Assembly (NCBI GenBank): GCA_002551355.1
Contig: NTHE01000035.1
Location: forward strand, 19,889-83,888
Origin: Streptomyces sp. man185
GTDB taxonomy: Bacteria > Actinomycetota > Actinomycetes > Streptomycetales > Streptomycetaceae
Direction: 5' to 3'
DNA length: 64,000 nucleotides
Shown: in pieces, positions 1 through 8,055 of the stretch
Position numbering within the stretch: the stretch's first letter is position 1
Layout of the letters: each line of letters starts with the position of its first letter
Translations under genes and position numbers: made by a program
Notes under the pieces: model-generated
The model's input: the letters and a program-made list of their open reading frames with translations, nothing else
What the model was told of the DNA's origin: nothing
The model's database searches: none

Positions 1-672
1 GCTGCGTTCAACCTGGGCATCCTGCACGCCGGGCGCGACGAGGACCGTACGGCGCTCGGCTGGTACGAGCGCGCGGCCGCGGCCGGGCACACCGACGCGG
101 CGCTCCAGGTCGCCATGGCCCTGCTGCGCGACGGCGACGACCGGGAGGCCGAGCGCCACCTGCGCTGCGCCGCGGGCGGCGGCAGCGCCGAGGCCGCGTT
201 CCGGCTGGCCGGGGTGCTGGACGCGCGCCAGCCGCCACCGGGACCGCCCGCGCTGGGCGAGCCGATGCCGGAGAAGACCGAGTGCGAGGAGTGGTACGAG
301 CGGGCCGCCCAGCAGGGCCACCGCCGCGCCCAGGTCCGGGTCGGCATGCTCGCCGCCGCCCGCGGGGACGTGGAGAGCGCCGCCCACTGGTACCGGGAGG
401 CCGCCGAGGCGGGCAGCCGCAACGGTGCCTTCAACCTCGGGCTGCTGCTGGCCCGCGAGGGCAGCGAGCGGGAGGCCGCCCTGTGGTGGACCCGTGCGGC
501 CGCTGCCGGACACGGCCGGGCCGCGCTGCGCCTCGCGCTCCTCGCCGCGCGCCGGGGCGAGCTCACCGAGGGGCAGCGCTGGTGCGCGCGGGCGGTGGAG
601 CTGGGCCCGGCCGAGGTGGCCGAGCGGGCGGCGCGGCTGCGCGAGGCGCTGCACCAGGAGCTGACCGCGTGA
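1..672 (+). CDS. Sel1/TPR-repeat protein, 5' end missing
   Basis: The reading frame is open from base 1 and ends in TGA at 670-672, so the start codon lies outside the window. The visible 223 residues are a run of alpha-helical Sel1-like repeats with recurring W-Y-E/R-x-A-A and G-x-x-x-A-A-x-x-L-G signatures (for example WYERAA near residues 21 and 99, WYREAAEAG near 131). Such repeats form protein-protein interaction solenoids, and no catalytic domain is seen. It probably ends a monocistronic unit, because a tRNA with its own promoter follows. The partner and function cannot be inferred from this fragment. Confidence 0.85.
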   Translation, partial: AAFNLGILHAGRDEDRTALGWYERAAAAGHTDAALQVAMALLRDGDDREAERHLRCAAGGGSAEAAFRLAGVLDARQPPPGPPALGEPMPEKTECEEWYERAAQQGHRRAQVRVGMLAAARGDVESAAHWYREAAEAGSRNGAFNLGLLLAREGSEREAALWWTRAAAAGHGRAALRLALLAARRGELTEGQRWCARAVELGPAEVAERAARLREALHQELTA

Positions 673-717
673 CGCCGCATGCTCACGCAGGCAGGACCGG
701 GGCCGGTGTGAATGAAT

Positions 718-746
718 TTGCGCCGTCCGACCCGCTGACGTAATGT
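718..746 (+). promoter_or_regulatory. Promoter of the initiator tRNA gene
   Basis: TTGCGC (718-723) and TAATGT (741-746) are separated by 17 bases. This places a start about 6 bases before the tRNA at 759. It reads as a housekeeping sigma promoter; inferred from sequence only. Confidence 0.6.
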
Positions 747-758
747 TGCATTCACCGA

Positions 759-832
759 CGCGGGGTGGAGCAGCTCGGTAGCTCGCTGGGCTCATAACCC
801 AGAGGTCGCAGGTTCAAATCCTGTCCCCGCTA
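759..832 (+). tRNA. Initiator tRNA-fMet (CAU)
   Basis: A complete cloverleaf is readable: acceptor CGCGGGG (759-765), anticodon loop CTCATAA with a stem carrying the three GGG/CCC pairs typical of initiators, T arm GGTTCAAATCC, and 3' strand CCCCGC ending at the discriminator A832. The first base C1 cannot pair with U72; this end mismatch is the hallmark of initiator tRNA. CCA is not encoded (CTG follows). It has its own promoter and terminator. Confidence 0.97.
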
Positions 833-838
833 CTGAAA

Positions 839-874
839 ACGAAGGCCCGGATCTCATGGGATCCGGGCCTTCGT
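839..874 (+). terminator. Terminator of the tRNA gene
   Basis: A perfect 14-bp stem (839-852 with 861-874) encloses a short loop 7 bases after the tRNA. Confidence 0.8.
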
Positions 875-891
875 CATGCCCGGACATGAAA

Positions 892-931
892 AGAGCCGGG
901 TCCGCCTGCCGGAACAGGCGGGCCCGACTCT
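892..931 (-). terminator. Terminator of catR
   Basis: A 17-bp stem with two G-U type pairs (892-908 with 915-931) lies 6 bases beyond the catR stop on the minus strand. Confidence 0.65.
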
Positions 932-937
932 CGCGGT

Positions 938-1357
938 TCAGGCGGTGGTGGAGCAGCTCGGGCAGATGCCGCGGTACGTCACCTCGACGCCGGAGACCAT
1001 GAAGCCGTAGCGCTCGTCGGTCGGCAGGTCCGCCAGCGGGTTCCCGGCCGGATGCACGTCCCGGATCGCGCCGCACTGCGCGCACACCAGGTGGTGGTGG
1101 GGGCGGTGGGCGTTCGGGTCGTAGCGCTTGGCGCGGCGATCGGTGGAGACCTCCAGCACCTCGCCGAGGGACACCATCTCGCCGAGGGTGTTGTAGACGG
1201 TGGCGCGCGAGATCTCGGGCAGCCGGGAAACGGCCCTCGCGTGGACCTCGTCCGCCGTCAGGTGCACGTGGTCCCCGTCGAGGACCTCGGCCACGACACG
1301 CCGCTGCGCCGTCATGCGCCAGCCGCGTCCACGAAGTCGTTCCAGCAGGTCGCTCAT
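938..1357 (-). CDS. catR: Fur/PerR-family repressor of catalase, CatR
   Basis: This 139-residue protein has the two-part Fur fold: an N-terminal winged helix (MTAQRRVVAEVL, then EISRATVYNTLGEMV as recognition helix) and a dimerisation/metal domain. A histidine-rich HRPHHHLVCAQCG segment and a C-terminal CPSC supply the two CxxC pairs of the structural zinc site and the regulatory-metal ligands. The start at 1357 begins MSDLLERL; an upstream in-frame start would add 44 residues that do not look like Fur. It is divergent from catA. In Streptomyces, CatR is known to repress catA and to be inactivated by peroxide through metal-catalysed or thiol oxidation. The catA promoter operator described at 1426-1434 fits this role. 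Confidence 0.9.
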   Translation of the reverse strand: MSDLLERLRGRGWRMTAQRRVVAEVLDGDHVHLTADEVHARAVSRLPEISRATVYNTLGEMVSLGEVLEVSTDRRAKRYDPNAHRPHHHLVCAQCGAIRDVHPAGNPLADLPTDERYGFMVSGVEVTYRGICPSCSTTA

Positions 1358-1417
1358 GAAGCCCAGCCTAACAGTGGGGAACAGGAATCCCGATCGGGTG
1401 TGACTTTGGATGCTTGC

Positions 1418-1445
1418 TTGACTTAGACATTGTCCATTGTAGGAT
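1418..1445 (+). promoter_or_regulatory. catA promoter with internal palindrome (candidate CatR operator)
   Basis: TTGACT (1418-1423) and TAGGAT (1440-1445) are spaced by 16 bases. The spacer holds the perfect palindrome GACA-T-TGTC (1426-1434) and a direct repeat of CATTGT. A repressor bound there would block RNA polymerase. The region is clearly AT-richer than its surroundings. The assignment to CatR is inference from the neighbour. Confidence 0.6.
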
Positions 1446-1521
1446 CGGGAACGGCATTGACCAAGGGACAGGGCTGTACAGGACTTCACCGCTGTGCAGG
1501 GATACGACGCAGGAGGCGCAC

Positions 1522-2973
1522 GTGACGCAGGGACCGCTCACTACGGAGGCCGGCGCGCCGGTCGCCGACAACCAGAACAGTGAGACCGCGGGCCCCGGCG
1601 GTCCCGTTCTCGTCCAGGACCAGGCGCTGCTGGAGAAGCTCGCCCACTTCAACCGTGAGCGCATACCGGAGCGCATCGTGCACGCCCGCGGCGCCGGCGC
1701 GTACGGGACGTTCACGCTGACCCGAGATGTCTCGCAGTGGACCCGGGCGAAGTTCCTCAGCGAGGTCGGCAAGCAGACCGAGACCTTCCTGCGCTTCTCC
1801 ACCGTCGCGGGCAACCTCGGCTCGGCCGACGCCGTGCGCGACCCCCGCGGTTTCGCGCTGAAGTTCTACACCGAGGAGGGCAACTACGACCTCGTCGGCA
1901 ACAACACCCCGGTGTTCTTCATCAAGGACGCCATCAAGTTCCCCGACTTCATCCACACCCAGAAGCGCGACCCGTACACCGGCTCGCAGGAGGCGGACAA
2001 CGTCTGGGACTTCTGGGGCCTGTCGCCCGAGTCGACGCACCAGGTGACCTGGCTCTTCGGCGACCGTGGCATCCCGGCCACGCTCCGCCACATGAACGGG
2101 TACGGCTCGCACACCTTCCAGTGGAACAACGAGGCGGGCGAGGTCTTCTGGGTCAAGTACCACTTCAAGACCGACCAGGGCATCGAGAACCTCACCACGG
2201 AGGAGGCCGTCCGGCTCTCCGGCGTCGACCCCGACAGCCACCAGCGCGATCTGCGCGAGGCGATCGAGCGCGGCGAGTTCCCGTCCTGGACGGTGCAGGT
2301 CCAGATCATGCCCGCGGCGGACGCGGCGTCGTACCGCTTCAACCCGTTCGACCTCACCAAGGTGTGGCCGCACGCGGACTACCCGCCGATCGAGATCGGC
2401 AAGCTGGAGCTCAACCGCAACCCGGAGAACATCTTCGCCGAGGTCGAGCAGTCGATCTTCAGCCCCGCGCACTTCGTGCCGGGCATCGGCCCGTCCCCGG
2501 ACAAGATGCTCCAGGGCCGCCTCTTCGCGTACGGCGACGCCCACCGCTACCGCGTCGGCATCAATGCCGACCACCTGCCGGTGAACCGCCCGCACGCCAC
2601 CGAGGCGCGGACCAACAGCCGGGACGGCTTCCTCTACGACGGCCGTCACAAGGGCGCCAAGAACTACGAGCCGAACAGCTTCGGCGGCCCCTCCCAGACC
2701 GACCGGCCGCTCTGGCAGCCGGTCCCGGTCACCGGCGCCACCGGCAGCACCGAGGCCCCCAGTCATGCCGAGGACAACGACTTCGTGCAGGCGGGCGACC
2801 TCTACCGGCTCTTCTCCGAGGACGAGAAGGTCCGGCTGATCGAGAACCTCGCCGGGTTCATCGCCAAGGTCTCGCGCGACGACATCGCCGAGCGCGCGAT
2901 CAACAACTTCCGCCAGGCGGACGGTGACTTCGGCAAGCGGCTGGAAACCGCGGTCCAGGCCCTTCGCGGCTGA
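1522..2973 (+). CDS. catA: Monofunctional haem catalase CatA
   Basis: The 483-residue length fits small-subunit (clade 3) catalases. The distal haem site lies in the segment FNRERIPERIVHARGAGAYG (about residues 45-64), with the catalytic His in VHARG and the catalytic Asn in GNNTPVFFIKD. The proximal haem Tyr is in RLFAYGDAHRYRVG. A GTG start at 1522 is chosen because AGGAGG sits at 1511-1516; the upstream in-frame ATG lies inside the promoter. It detoxifies hydrogen peroxide in the cytoplasm. It is divergent from catR and presumably derepressed by peroxide. Confidence 0.95.
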   Translation: MTQGPLTTEAGAPVADNQNSETAGPGGPVLVQDQALLEKLAHFNRERIPERIVHARGAGAYGTFTLTRDVSQWTRAKFLSEVGKQTETFLRFSTVAGNLGSADAVRDPRGFALKFYTEEGNYDLVGNNTPVFFIKDAIKFPDFIHTQKRDPYTGSQEADNVWDFWGLSPESTHQVTWLFGDRGIPATLRHMNGYGSHTFQWNNEAGEVFWVKYHFKTDQGIENLTTEEAVRLSGVDPDSHQRDLREAIERGEFPSWTVQVQIMPAADAASYRFNPFDLTKVWPHADYPPIEIGKLELNRNPENIFAEVEQSIFSPAHFVPGIGPSPDKMLQGRLFAYGDAHRYRVGINADHLPVNRPHATEARTNSRDGFLYDGRHKGAKNYEPNSFGGPSQTDRPLWQPVPVTGATGSTEAPSHAEDNDFVQAGDLYRLFSEDEKVRLIENLAGFIAKVSRDDIAERAINNFRQADGDFGKRLETAVQALRG

Positions 2974-2992
2974 CCGGGCGCCTGTCGTAGAC

Positions 2993-3028
2993 GGTGGGCC
3001 GGATCCCCTCGCGGGGGTCCGGCCCACC
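2993..3028. terminator. Bidirectional terminator between catA and the CBS gene
   Basis: An 11-bp stem (2993-3003 with 3018-3028) plus an inner hairpin lies 20 bases after catA, between convergent genes. Confidence 0.7.
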
Positions 3029-3051
3029 GGCCGTTCCGGCCCCCGGCGGTG

Positions 3052-3453
3052 TCAGCCGGCCGCCGCGGCAGCCGTACGCCGGGCGGGCGCCCAGCAGCGG
3101 ATGATGTCGCGCACCGACACGATGCCCACCGGGCCGTCGCCGTCCAGCACGATCAAGTGCCTGAATCCACCGTGCGTCATGGCTTCCGCGGCCTCCTCCA
3201 GGGTCCAGGCCGGGGCGGCGAACACCACGTCGGTGGTGGTGTGGGCGGACGCGGTCTCCCGGTCGGGGTCGAGCCCGGATCCGATCGCGTCGAGGATGTC
3301 GCGCTCGGTGATGATGCCGAGCCCGCAGGTGTCCGGGTCGTGGACGACAGCTGCCCCGATACGGCGGGCCGACATCAACCGGGCCGCCTGGCGGAGCGTA
3401 TGGGTGGGGCCGATGGTGAGGACCACCGTGCTCATGGCGTCACGGACGAGCAT
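3052..3453 (-). CDS. Two-CBS-domain protein
   Basis: The 133 residues consist almost entirely of a tandem CBS pair (Bateman module), roughly residues 3-60 and 70-125. Typical end motifs are GLGIITERDIL and GPVGIVSVRDII. Such stand-alone pairs bind adenine nucleotides or NAD and act as sensors of energy state. The ATG at 3453 is preferred because GGAGG lies 11 bases upstream; an in-frame GTG four codons earlier overlaps that ribosome-binding site. It converges on catA. Its target is unknown. Confidence 0.85.
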   Translation of the reverse strand: MLVRDAMSTVVLTIGPTHTLRQAARLMSARRIGAAVVHDPDTCGLGIITERDILDAIGSGLDPDRETASAHTTTDVVFAAPAWTLEEAAEAMTHGGFRHLIVLDGDGPVGIVSVRDIIRCWAPARRTAAAAAG

Positions 3454-3701
3454 GAATAGAGCCACCTCCTCGGTGAGCCGACTCTGTGAGTCGATTCACA
3501 AGTTCACAAGTGGGGGGACTCTCAGAGTTGCACCCTTGGGGAGGGTCGACAAGGGGGGGGCGGGTGTACACCGGGGGAGTGCGCGAGCGTGTGTCGCACC
3601 CCCCCCGGGGAGGGCGTCCCGCGATCAGCGGCGTTGGCTGTCAGGGCTCTGGTTCGGAACGTGCCCGGCTCGCAGGGGCCGGCGCGATCCGAACGAAAGT
3701 C

Positions 3702-4502
3702 CTAGGAGCGCTGGTTGAGATAGTCCAGCAGTTCGTCGTGGAGCGGCCCGTTCGAGGCCGCCGCGTTCCCGCCGCCAGGACCGTCCACACCGTCCAGCGA
3801 GGTGAACCGGCCCCCCGCCTCCTGGACGACGATCGCGGTCGCCGCCATGTCCCACAGCGACAGCTCCGGCTCCGCGCAGATGTCCACGGAGCCTTCGGCG
3901 ACCATCATGTACGGCCAGAAGTCCCCGTACCCCCGTGTCCGCCAGCAGGCCCGGGTGAGGTCCAGGATTCCGTCGAGGCGTCCCTGCTCCTCCCAGCCGG
4001 ACAGCGAGGAGAACGCGAACGAGGCGTCCGCGATCCGCTCCACCTTCGACACGTGCATCCGCGTCGCGGAAGTGAGGCTGCGGCCGGTGAACGCGCCCGC
4101 GCCCTTCGCCGCCCACCAGCGCCGGTTCAGCGCGGGCGCGGAAACCACGCCCACCACCGGCTGGAAGCCCTCGTCGCCCGCCTCCATCAGCGAGATCAGC
4201 GTCGCCCACACCGGCACACCACGCACGTAGTTCTTGGTGCCGTCGATCGGGTCGATCACCCAGCGGCGCGGACCGGTGCCCTCGACCCCGTACTCCTCGC
4301 CCAGGATCGCGTCTCTCGGGCGGGCCCGATGCAGGTGGCCCCGGATCAGCTCCTCGGCGGCCTTGTCGGCCTCGCTCACCGGCGTCATGTCCGGCTTGGT
4401 CTCCACCTTCAGGTCGAGAGCCTTGAACCGGTCCATCGTCGCGGCGTCGGCGGCGTCCGCCAGTACGTGGGCGAGGCGCAGATCATCGTGGTAGTCGGGC
4501 AT
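3702..4502 (-). CDS. hisN: Histidinol-phosphatase, inositol-monophosphatase type
   Basis: This 266-residue protein has the metal-binding signatures of the IMPase superfamily: GEEYG (about residue 69), the WVIDPIDGTKNYVRG block (about 86-100) and the second-metal motif LSLWDMAATAIVVQEAGG (about 220). Actinobacterial members with this sequence type dephosphorylate histidinol phosphate, the penultimate step of histidine synthesis; the S. coelicolor orthologue is known as HisN. A role on inositol phosphates cannot be excluded from sequence. It is divergent from the TetR gene. Inverted repeats at 3652-3694 could terminate it. Confidence 0.85.
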   Translation of the reverse strand: MPDYHDDLRLAHVLADAADAATMDRFKALDLKVETKPDMTPVSEADKAAEELIRGHLHRARPRDAILGEEYGVEGTGPRRWVIDPIDGTKNYVRGVPVWATLISLMEAGDEGFQPVVGVVSAPALNRRWWAAKGAGAFTGRSLTSATRMHVSKVERIADASFAFSSLSGWEEQGRLDGILDLTRACWRTRGYGDFWPYMMVAEGSVDICAEPELSLWDMAATAIVVQEAGGRFTSLDGVDGPGGGNAAASNGPLHDELLDYLNQRS

Positions 4503-4625
4503 GCCGCCACAGTATCCAGCGCCGCCGGACGCGGGCTACGGTGCCCCTGCCGCCTGCCGGGACCTTGACAGCCCCCGCAAGCGCGTCAACTCTGAACGGC
4601 AGGATTCCGGGGCGGGGAGGCGATG

Positions 4626-5555
4626 ATGCCGACGGCGCGGCAGGCCCTGCTGGACGCCGCCCTCCGGGCGCTGTCCGACCGGCCCTGGCGTGCCGTGCGC
4701 ATGGTCGACGTCGCCGCCCTGGCGGGCGTCTCGCGGCAGACGCTCTACAACGAGTTCGGTACCAGGGGCGGACTGGCCGGGGCCCTCATCCGGCGGGCCT
4801 CGGACGGTTATCTCGCCGGGGTGGACCGCGCTCTGACCGCCCCCGCGCCCGACCGTCCCACCGCCGTCGCGCTCTGGACGATCCGGGCCGCCCGCCAGGA
4901 CCCCCTGGTCAAGGCGTTGCTCACGGGGCACTGGGCGGACGGGCTGCCTCGCCCGGACCGGGGGCCGGGCTCCCGGGGACGTACGGGCGGGAGGCGGGCG
5001 CCGGCCCCCGAGGAGCTGCTCGCGCTGGTGAGGGACCGGCTGGCGGCCGCGTCGCCCGGGGCCGCCGCCGGGCACTGCGAGATCGCGTTACGCCTCGCGC
5101 TGTCCTGTGTGATCGTCCCGGTGCCGGGCGACGACGCCACGGACAGCCGCGCGCTCCGCCTCGTCCGGGAGGCGTCGCGGACGACGGTTCACGAGGGGGC
5201 GGGGCTCACGAGGGGGTGGGGCTCAGTGGGCCGAGCCGGACAGCTGGAGGCCGATCACGCCGATGATCACCAGGGAGATCGACACCAGTTTCAGCGTGGA
5301 GACCACGTCGCCGAGGAAGATCATGCCGTAGATCGCCGTCCCGGCCGCCCCGATCCCGGTCCACACCGCGTACGCCGGACCGACGTCCAGCTTCCTCAGC
5401 GCCAGGGTCAGCAGACCGAAGCTGCCGAGCGCGAACACGGCGAACGCGATCGTCGGCCAGAGGCGGGTGAATCCGTGGGAGAGCTTCAGACACACGGCGA
5501 AGCCGGTCTCCAGCAGTCCTGCGACCACGACCAGCAGCCACGCCATCGTCAGTAG
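4626..5555 (+). CDS. TetR-family regulator lacking a normal stop; runs antisense through the Gdx gene
   Basis: The N-terminus is a TetR helix-turn-helix (ARQALLDAALRAL, then VDVAALAGVSRQTLYNEFG, about residues 4-46). Recognisable TetR sequence ends near residue 200 (position 5220), but no stop appears until 5553. The last 110 residues are therefore the complement of the convergent exporter gene and look non-natural. A 17-bp tandem duplication (5190-5206, 5207-5223) sits exactly at the breakpoint and would shift the frame. Removing one copy gives a stop at 5266. The ATG at 4626 has GGAGG at 4616-4620. A rare TTA leucine codon at 5088-5090 makes translation potentially dependent on bldA. TTGAC...GTCAA (4564-4589) could be its own operator. 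Confidence 0.75.
   Translation: MPTARQALLDAALRALSDRPWRAVRMVDVAALAGVSRQTLYNEFGTRGGLAGALIRRASDGYLAGVDRALTAPAPDRPTAVALWTIRAARQDPLVKALLTGHWADGLPRPDRGPGSRGRTGGRRAPAPEELLALVRDRLAAASPGAAAGHCEIALRLALSCVIVPVPGDDATDSRALRLVREASRTTVHEGAGLTRGWGSVGRAGQLEADHADDHQGDRHQFQRGDHVAEEDHAVDRRPGRPDPGPHRVRRTDVQLPQRQGQQTEAAEREHGERDRRPEAGESVGELQTHGEAGLQQSCDHDQQPRHRQ
5190..5223. repeat. 17-bp tandem duplication at the TetR/Gdx junction
   Basis: Two adjacent 17-bp copies (5190-5206 and 5207-5223) differ at one base (C or T). The unit is not a multiple of three, so it alters the TetR reading frame. The second copy ends on the first base of the complement of the Gdx stop codon. Confidence 0.9.
5223..5546 (-). CDS. SMR-family guanidinium exporter (Gdx/SugE type)
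   Basis: The 107 residues form four predicted transmembrane helices. The essential Glu of helix 1 is in AGLLETGFAV. The LKLSHGFTRLWPT segment and the YAVWTGIGAAGTAIYG helix follow E. coli SugE/Gdx far more closely than EmrE. Family knowledge: Gdx proteins are dual-topology dimers exchanging guanidinium for protons; a few members also export quaternary ammonium compounds. The start at 5546 (MAWLLVVV) is preferred over an upstream start that adds 13 non-hydrophobic residues. It lies downstream of rsgA on the same strand (121-bp gap). I looked for a guanidine riboswitch upstream and found none convincing. Confidence 0.85.
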   Translation of the reverse strand: MAWLLVVVAGLLETGFAVCLKLSHGFTRLWPTIAFAVFALGSFGLLTLALRKLDVGPAYAVWTGIGAAGTAIYGMIFLGDVVSTLKLVSISLVIIGVIGLQLSGSAH

Positions 5556-5667
5556 CCTCCCGCATAGGTGACGGCTTCGTCCCACTCGGTGCGATTATGC
5601 CTTTACTGGTCGTTGAAGCTCGCAAACATGCCCATGCCGCCCCGAACGATTGCGTTCGGACGCGCCG

Positions 5668-6684
5668 TCAGTCGCCCTCGCGCCTCTCCCGGGTCGCGAG
5701 AAGCCTGCGCAGGGAGTCCAGGCGCGCCGGGTCGGCGTGCCCCTCGGCCACCCAGGCGTCCAGCGCGCACTCGGGCTGGTTCCCGTCGTGGGTGCAGCCG
5801 CGCGGGCAGTTCTCGGTGCCCGGCTGGAGGTCCGGGAAGGCGTTGATGACGCGCGACGGGTCCACGTGGTGCAGCCCGAAGGACCGGACGCCCGGGGTGT
5901 CGACCACCCAGCCCCGGTCGCCGGGCAGCGGCAGCGCGAGGGCCGAGGTGGTGGTGTGCCGTCCCCGGCCGGTGACCGCGTTGACGATGCCGGTGGTCCG
6001 CCGCCGGTCCTTCGGCACCAGGGCGTTGACCAGGGTCGTCTTGCCGACCCCGGAGTGCCCGACGAAAGCGGTGACGCGGTCGTTGAGGAACTCCCGGACC
6101 CGGTCGGCCGCGTCTCCGTCCTCCAGCTCCTCGCGGCTGGTCACGATGTACGGGACGCCGAGCGGGGTGTACGCCTCCAGCAGCTTGTCCGCGGACGCGA
6201 GGTCGGACTTGGTCAGCACCAGGAGCGGGGTGAGCCCGCCGTCGTACGCCGCCACCAGGCAGCGGTCGATCATGCGCGGGCGGGGCTCCGGATCGGCCAG
6301 GGCGGTGACGATGGCCAGCTGGTCGGCGTTGGCGACGACCACGCGCTCGTACGGATCGTCGTCGTCCGCCGTGCGGCGCAGCACCGTGCGGCGCGGGGCG
6401 ATGCGCACGATGCGGGCCAGGGTGTCCTTCTCGCCGGAGAGGTCGCCGACGATGGAGACGGTGTCGCCCACCACGGCGGCCTTGCGTCCCAGCTCACGGG
6501 CCTTCATCGCCACTACGGTCCGGCCCTCGACGAGACAGGTGAGCCGGCCCCGGTCGACGGTGAGGACCATGCCGTCCTCGGCGTCCTCGTGTTTGGGCCG
6601 GATGTGCGTACGCGGCCGGTTGCCCTTGCGGTTGGGGCGGACGCGGATGTCGTCCTCGTCGGGGTTCTTCCCGTAGCGGCGCAT
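5668..6684 (-). CDS. rsgA: Ribosome small-subunit-dependent GTPase RsgA
   Basis: This 338-residue protein shows the circularly permuted GTPase order: an OB-fold N-terminus, then the G4 motif TKSD, then G1 GHSGVGKTTLV, then G3 DTPGVR, and a C-terminal zinc module CPRGCTHDGNQPEC. RsgA helps late maturation of the 30S subunit in the cytoplasm. The start MRRYGKNP at 6684 is chosen because it is 5 bases beyond the aroA stop; the longer frame would overlap aroA. It forms a two-gene unit with aroA. Confidence 0.92.
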   Translation of the reverse strand: MRRYGKNPDEDDIRVRPNRKGNRPRTHIRPKHEDAEDGMVLTVDRGRLTCLVEGRTVVAMKARELGRKAAVVGDTVSIVGDLSGEKDTLARIVRIAPRRTVLRRTADDDDPYERVVVANADQLAIVTALADPEPRPRMIDRCLVAAYDGGLTPLLVLTKSDLASADKLLEAYTPLGVPYIVTSREELEDGDAADRVREFLNDRVTAFVGHSGVGKTTLVNALVPKDRRRTTGIVNAVTGRGRHTTTSALALPLPGDRGWVVDTPGVRSFGLHHVDPSRVINAFPDLQPGTENCPRGCTHDGNQPECALDAWVAEGHADPARLDSLRRLLATRERREGD

Positions 6685-6689
6685 GATCC

Positions 6690-8042
6690 CTAGGCCCCGA
6701 GCATTCCGGTCCACATGTCCGGGAAGTCCGGCAGGGTCTTGGCGGTCGTGCCCACGTTCTCGATCTCCACGCCCTTCACCGCCAGGCCGATGACCGCCCC
6801 GGCGGTGGCCATGCGGTGGTCGTCGTACGTGTGGAAGACGCCGCCGTGCAGCGGGCGCGGGCGGATGTGCAGCCCGTCGGCCGTCTCGGTGACGTCGCCG
6901 CCCAGCTCGTTGATCTCCTTGGTCAGCGCGGCCAGCCGGTCCGTCTCGTGCAGCCGCAGATGGGCGACGCCGCTCAGCGTGGAGGGGGAGTCGGCCAGGG
7001 CGGCGACCGCGGCGATGCCCGGGGTCAGCTCGCCGACCTCGCCGAGGTCCACGTCGATGCCGTGGATCCGGCCTGTACCGGTGAAGGCCAGTCCGCGCTC
7101 GGTCAGCTCGCAGCTGCCCCCCATCGCGGTGAAGATCTCGCGCAGCGCGTCACCCGGCTGGGTGGTCCGCTCCGGCCAGTCGGGGATCGTGACCCGGCCG
7201 CCGGTCACCAGGGCCGCGGCCAGGAACGGCTGCGCGTTGGAGAGGTCCGGCTCGATCGTCAGGTCCCGGCCGAGCAGGGCGGAGGGGGAGACCCGCCAGA
7301 CATCTCGCTCGCCGCCCGTCTCCGGCTCGTCCACCTGGGCGCCGACGGCCCGCAGCATGTCGACGGTCATCCGGATGTGCGGCATCGAGGGGAGCGTGGA
7401 CCCGGTGTGCCGGACCTCCACGCCCTGGTTGAAGCGCGGCCCCGACAGCAGCAGCGCCGAGACGAACTGCGAGGACGACGAGGCGTCGATCGACACCGGG
7501 CCGCCCTCCAGCGCCCCGCCGCCGTGCACGGTCAGCGGCAGCGCCCCGCGCCCGTCGTCGTCGATCCGCGCGCCGAGCGCCCGCAGCCCCTCGATCACGC
7601 CGGTCAGCGGGCGCTCGTAGGAGCGGGGGTCGCCGTCGAAGCGGACCGGGCCGTCGGCGAGCGTGGCGACGGGCGGCAGGAAGCGCATGACGGTGCCCGC
7701 GTTGCCGACGTCGACCGCGGCCGGGCCGTGGAGCCCCGCCGGGATGACCCGCCAGGCCTCGCCCGTGCTGTCCGGGGAGGCCGCGGCGGACGGGCTGCTC
7801 GCGGACGCGGAGGAGACGGTCTCCTCGATGCCGACGCCCATGGCGCGCAGCGCGTCGGCCATGAGCAGGGTGTCGCGGGAGCGCAGCGGGCGGCGCAGCC
7901 AGCCCGGCTCGGAGGCCAGCGAGGCCAGCACGAGCGCGCGATTGGTGACCGATTTGGATCCGGGCACGGTGACGGTCGCGTCGACGGCTCCGCTCGCGTG
8001 GGGGGCGGGCCAGAGGGCAGGCTGCACGGAACTCTCGGTCAT
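6690..8042 (-). CDS. aroA: 3-phosphoshikimate 1-carboxyvinyltransferase (EPSP synthase)
   Basis: This 450-residue protein carries the N-terminal PGSKSVTNRALVL substrate-binding loop, the GNAGTVMRF segment, a RPLTGVIEGL block and the C-terminal DDHRMATAGAVIGL motif of EPSP synthases. It catalyses the sixth step of the shikimate pathway. A short Ser/Ala-rich insertion (about residues 60-80) is unusual but typical of Streptomyces. The ATG at 8042 lacks a clear ribosome-binding site. A leaderless mRNA from a -10-like TCTAAA (8052-8057) is possible, at the edge of the inverted-repeat element upstream. Confidence 0.95.
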   Translation of the reverse strand: MTESSVQPALWPAPHASGAVDATVTVPGSKSVTNRALVLASLASEPGWLRRPLRSRDTLLMADALRAMGVGIEETVSSASASSPSAAASPDSTGEAWRVIPAGLHGPAAVDVGNAGTVMRFLPPVATLADGPVRFDGDPRSYERPLTGVIEGLRALGARIDDDGRGALPLTVHGGGALEGGPVSIDASSSSQFVSALLLSGPRFNQGVEVRHTGSTLPSMPHIRMTVDMLRAVGAQVDEPETGGERDVWRVSPSALLGRDLTIEPDLSNAQPFLAAALVTGGRVTIPDWPERTTQPGDALREIFTAMGGSCELTERGLAFTGTGRIHGIDVDLGEVGELTPGIAAVAALADSPSTLSGVAHLRLHETDRLAALTKEINELGGDVTETADGLHIRPRPLHGGVFHTYDDHRMATAGAVIGLAVKGVEIENVGTTAKTLPDFPDMWTGMLGA

Positions 8043-8055
8043 GGCCAACACTTTA

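Noticed and set aside
5547..5667. Possible guanidine riboswitch upstream of the Gdx exporter
   Set aside because: A GGGACGA string is present but the paired stems expected for guanidine-I, -II or -III classes are not visible.
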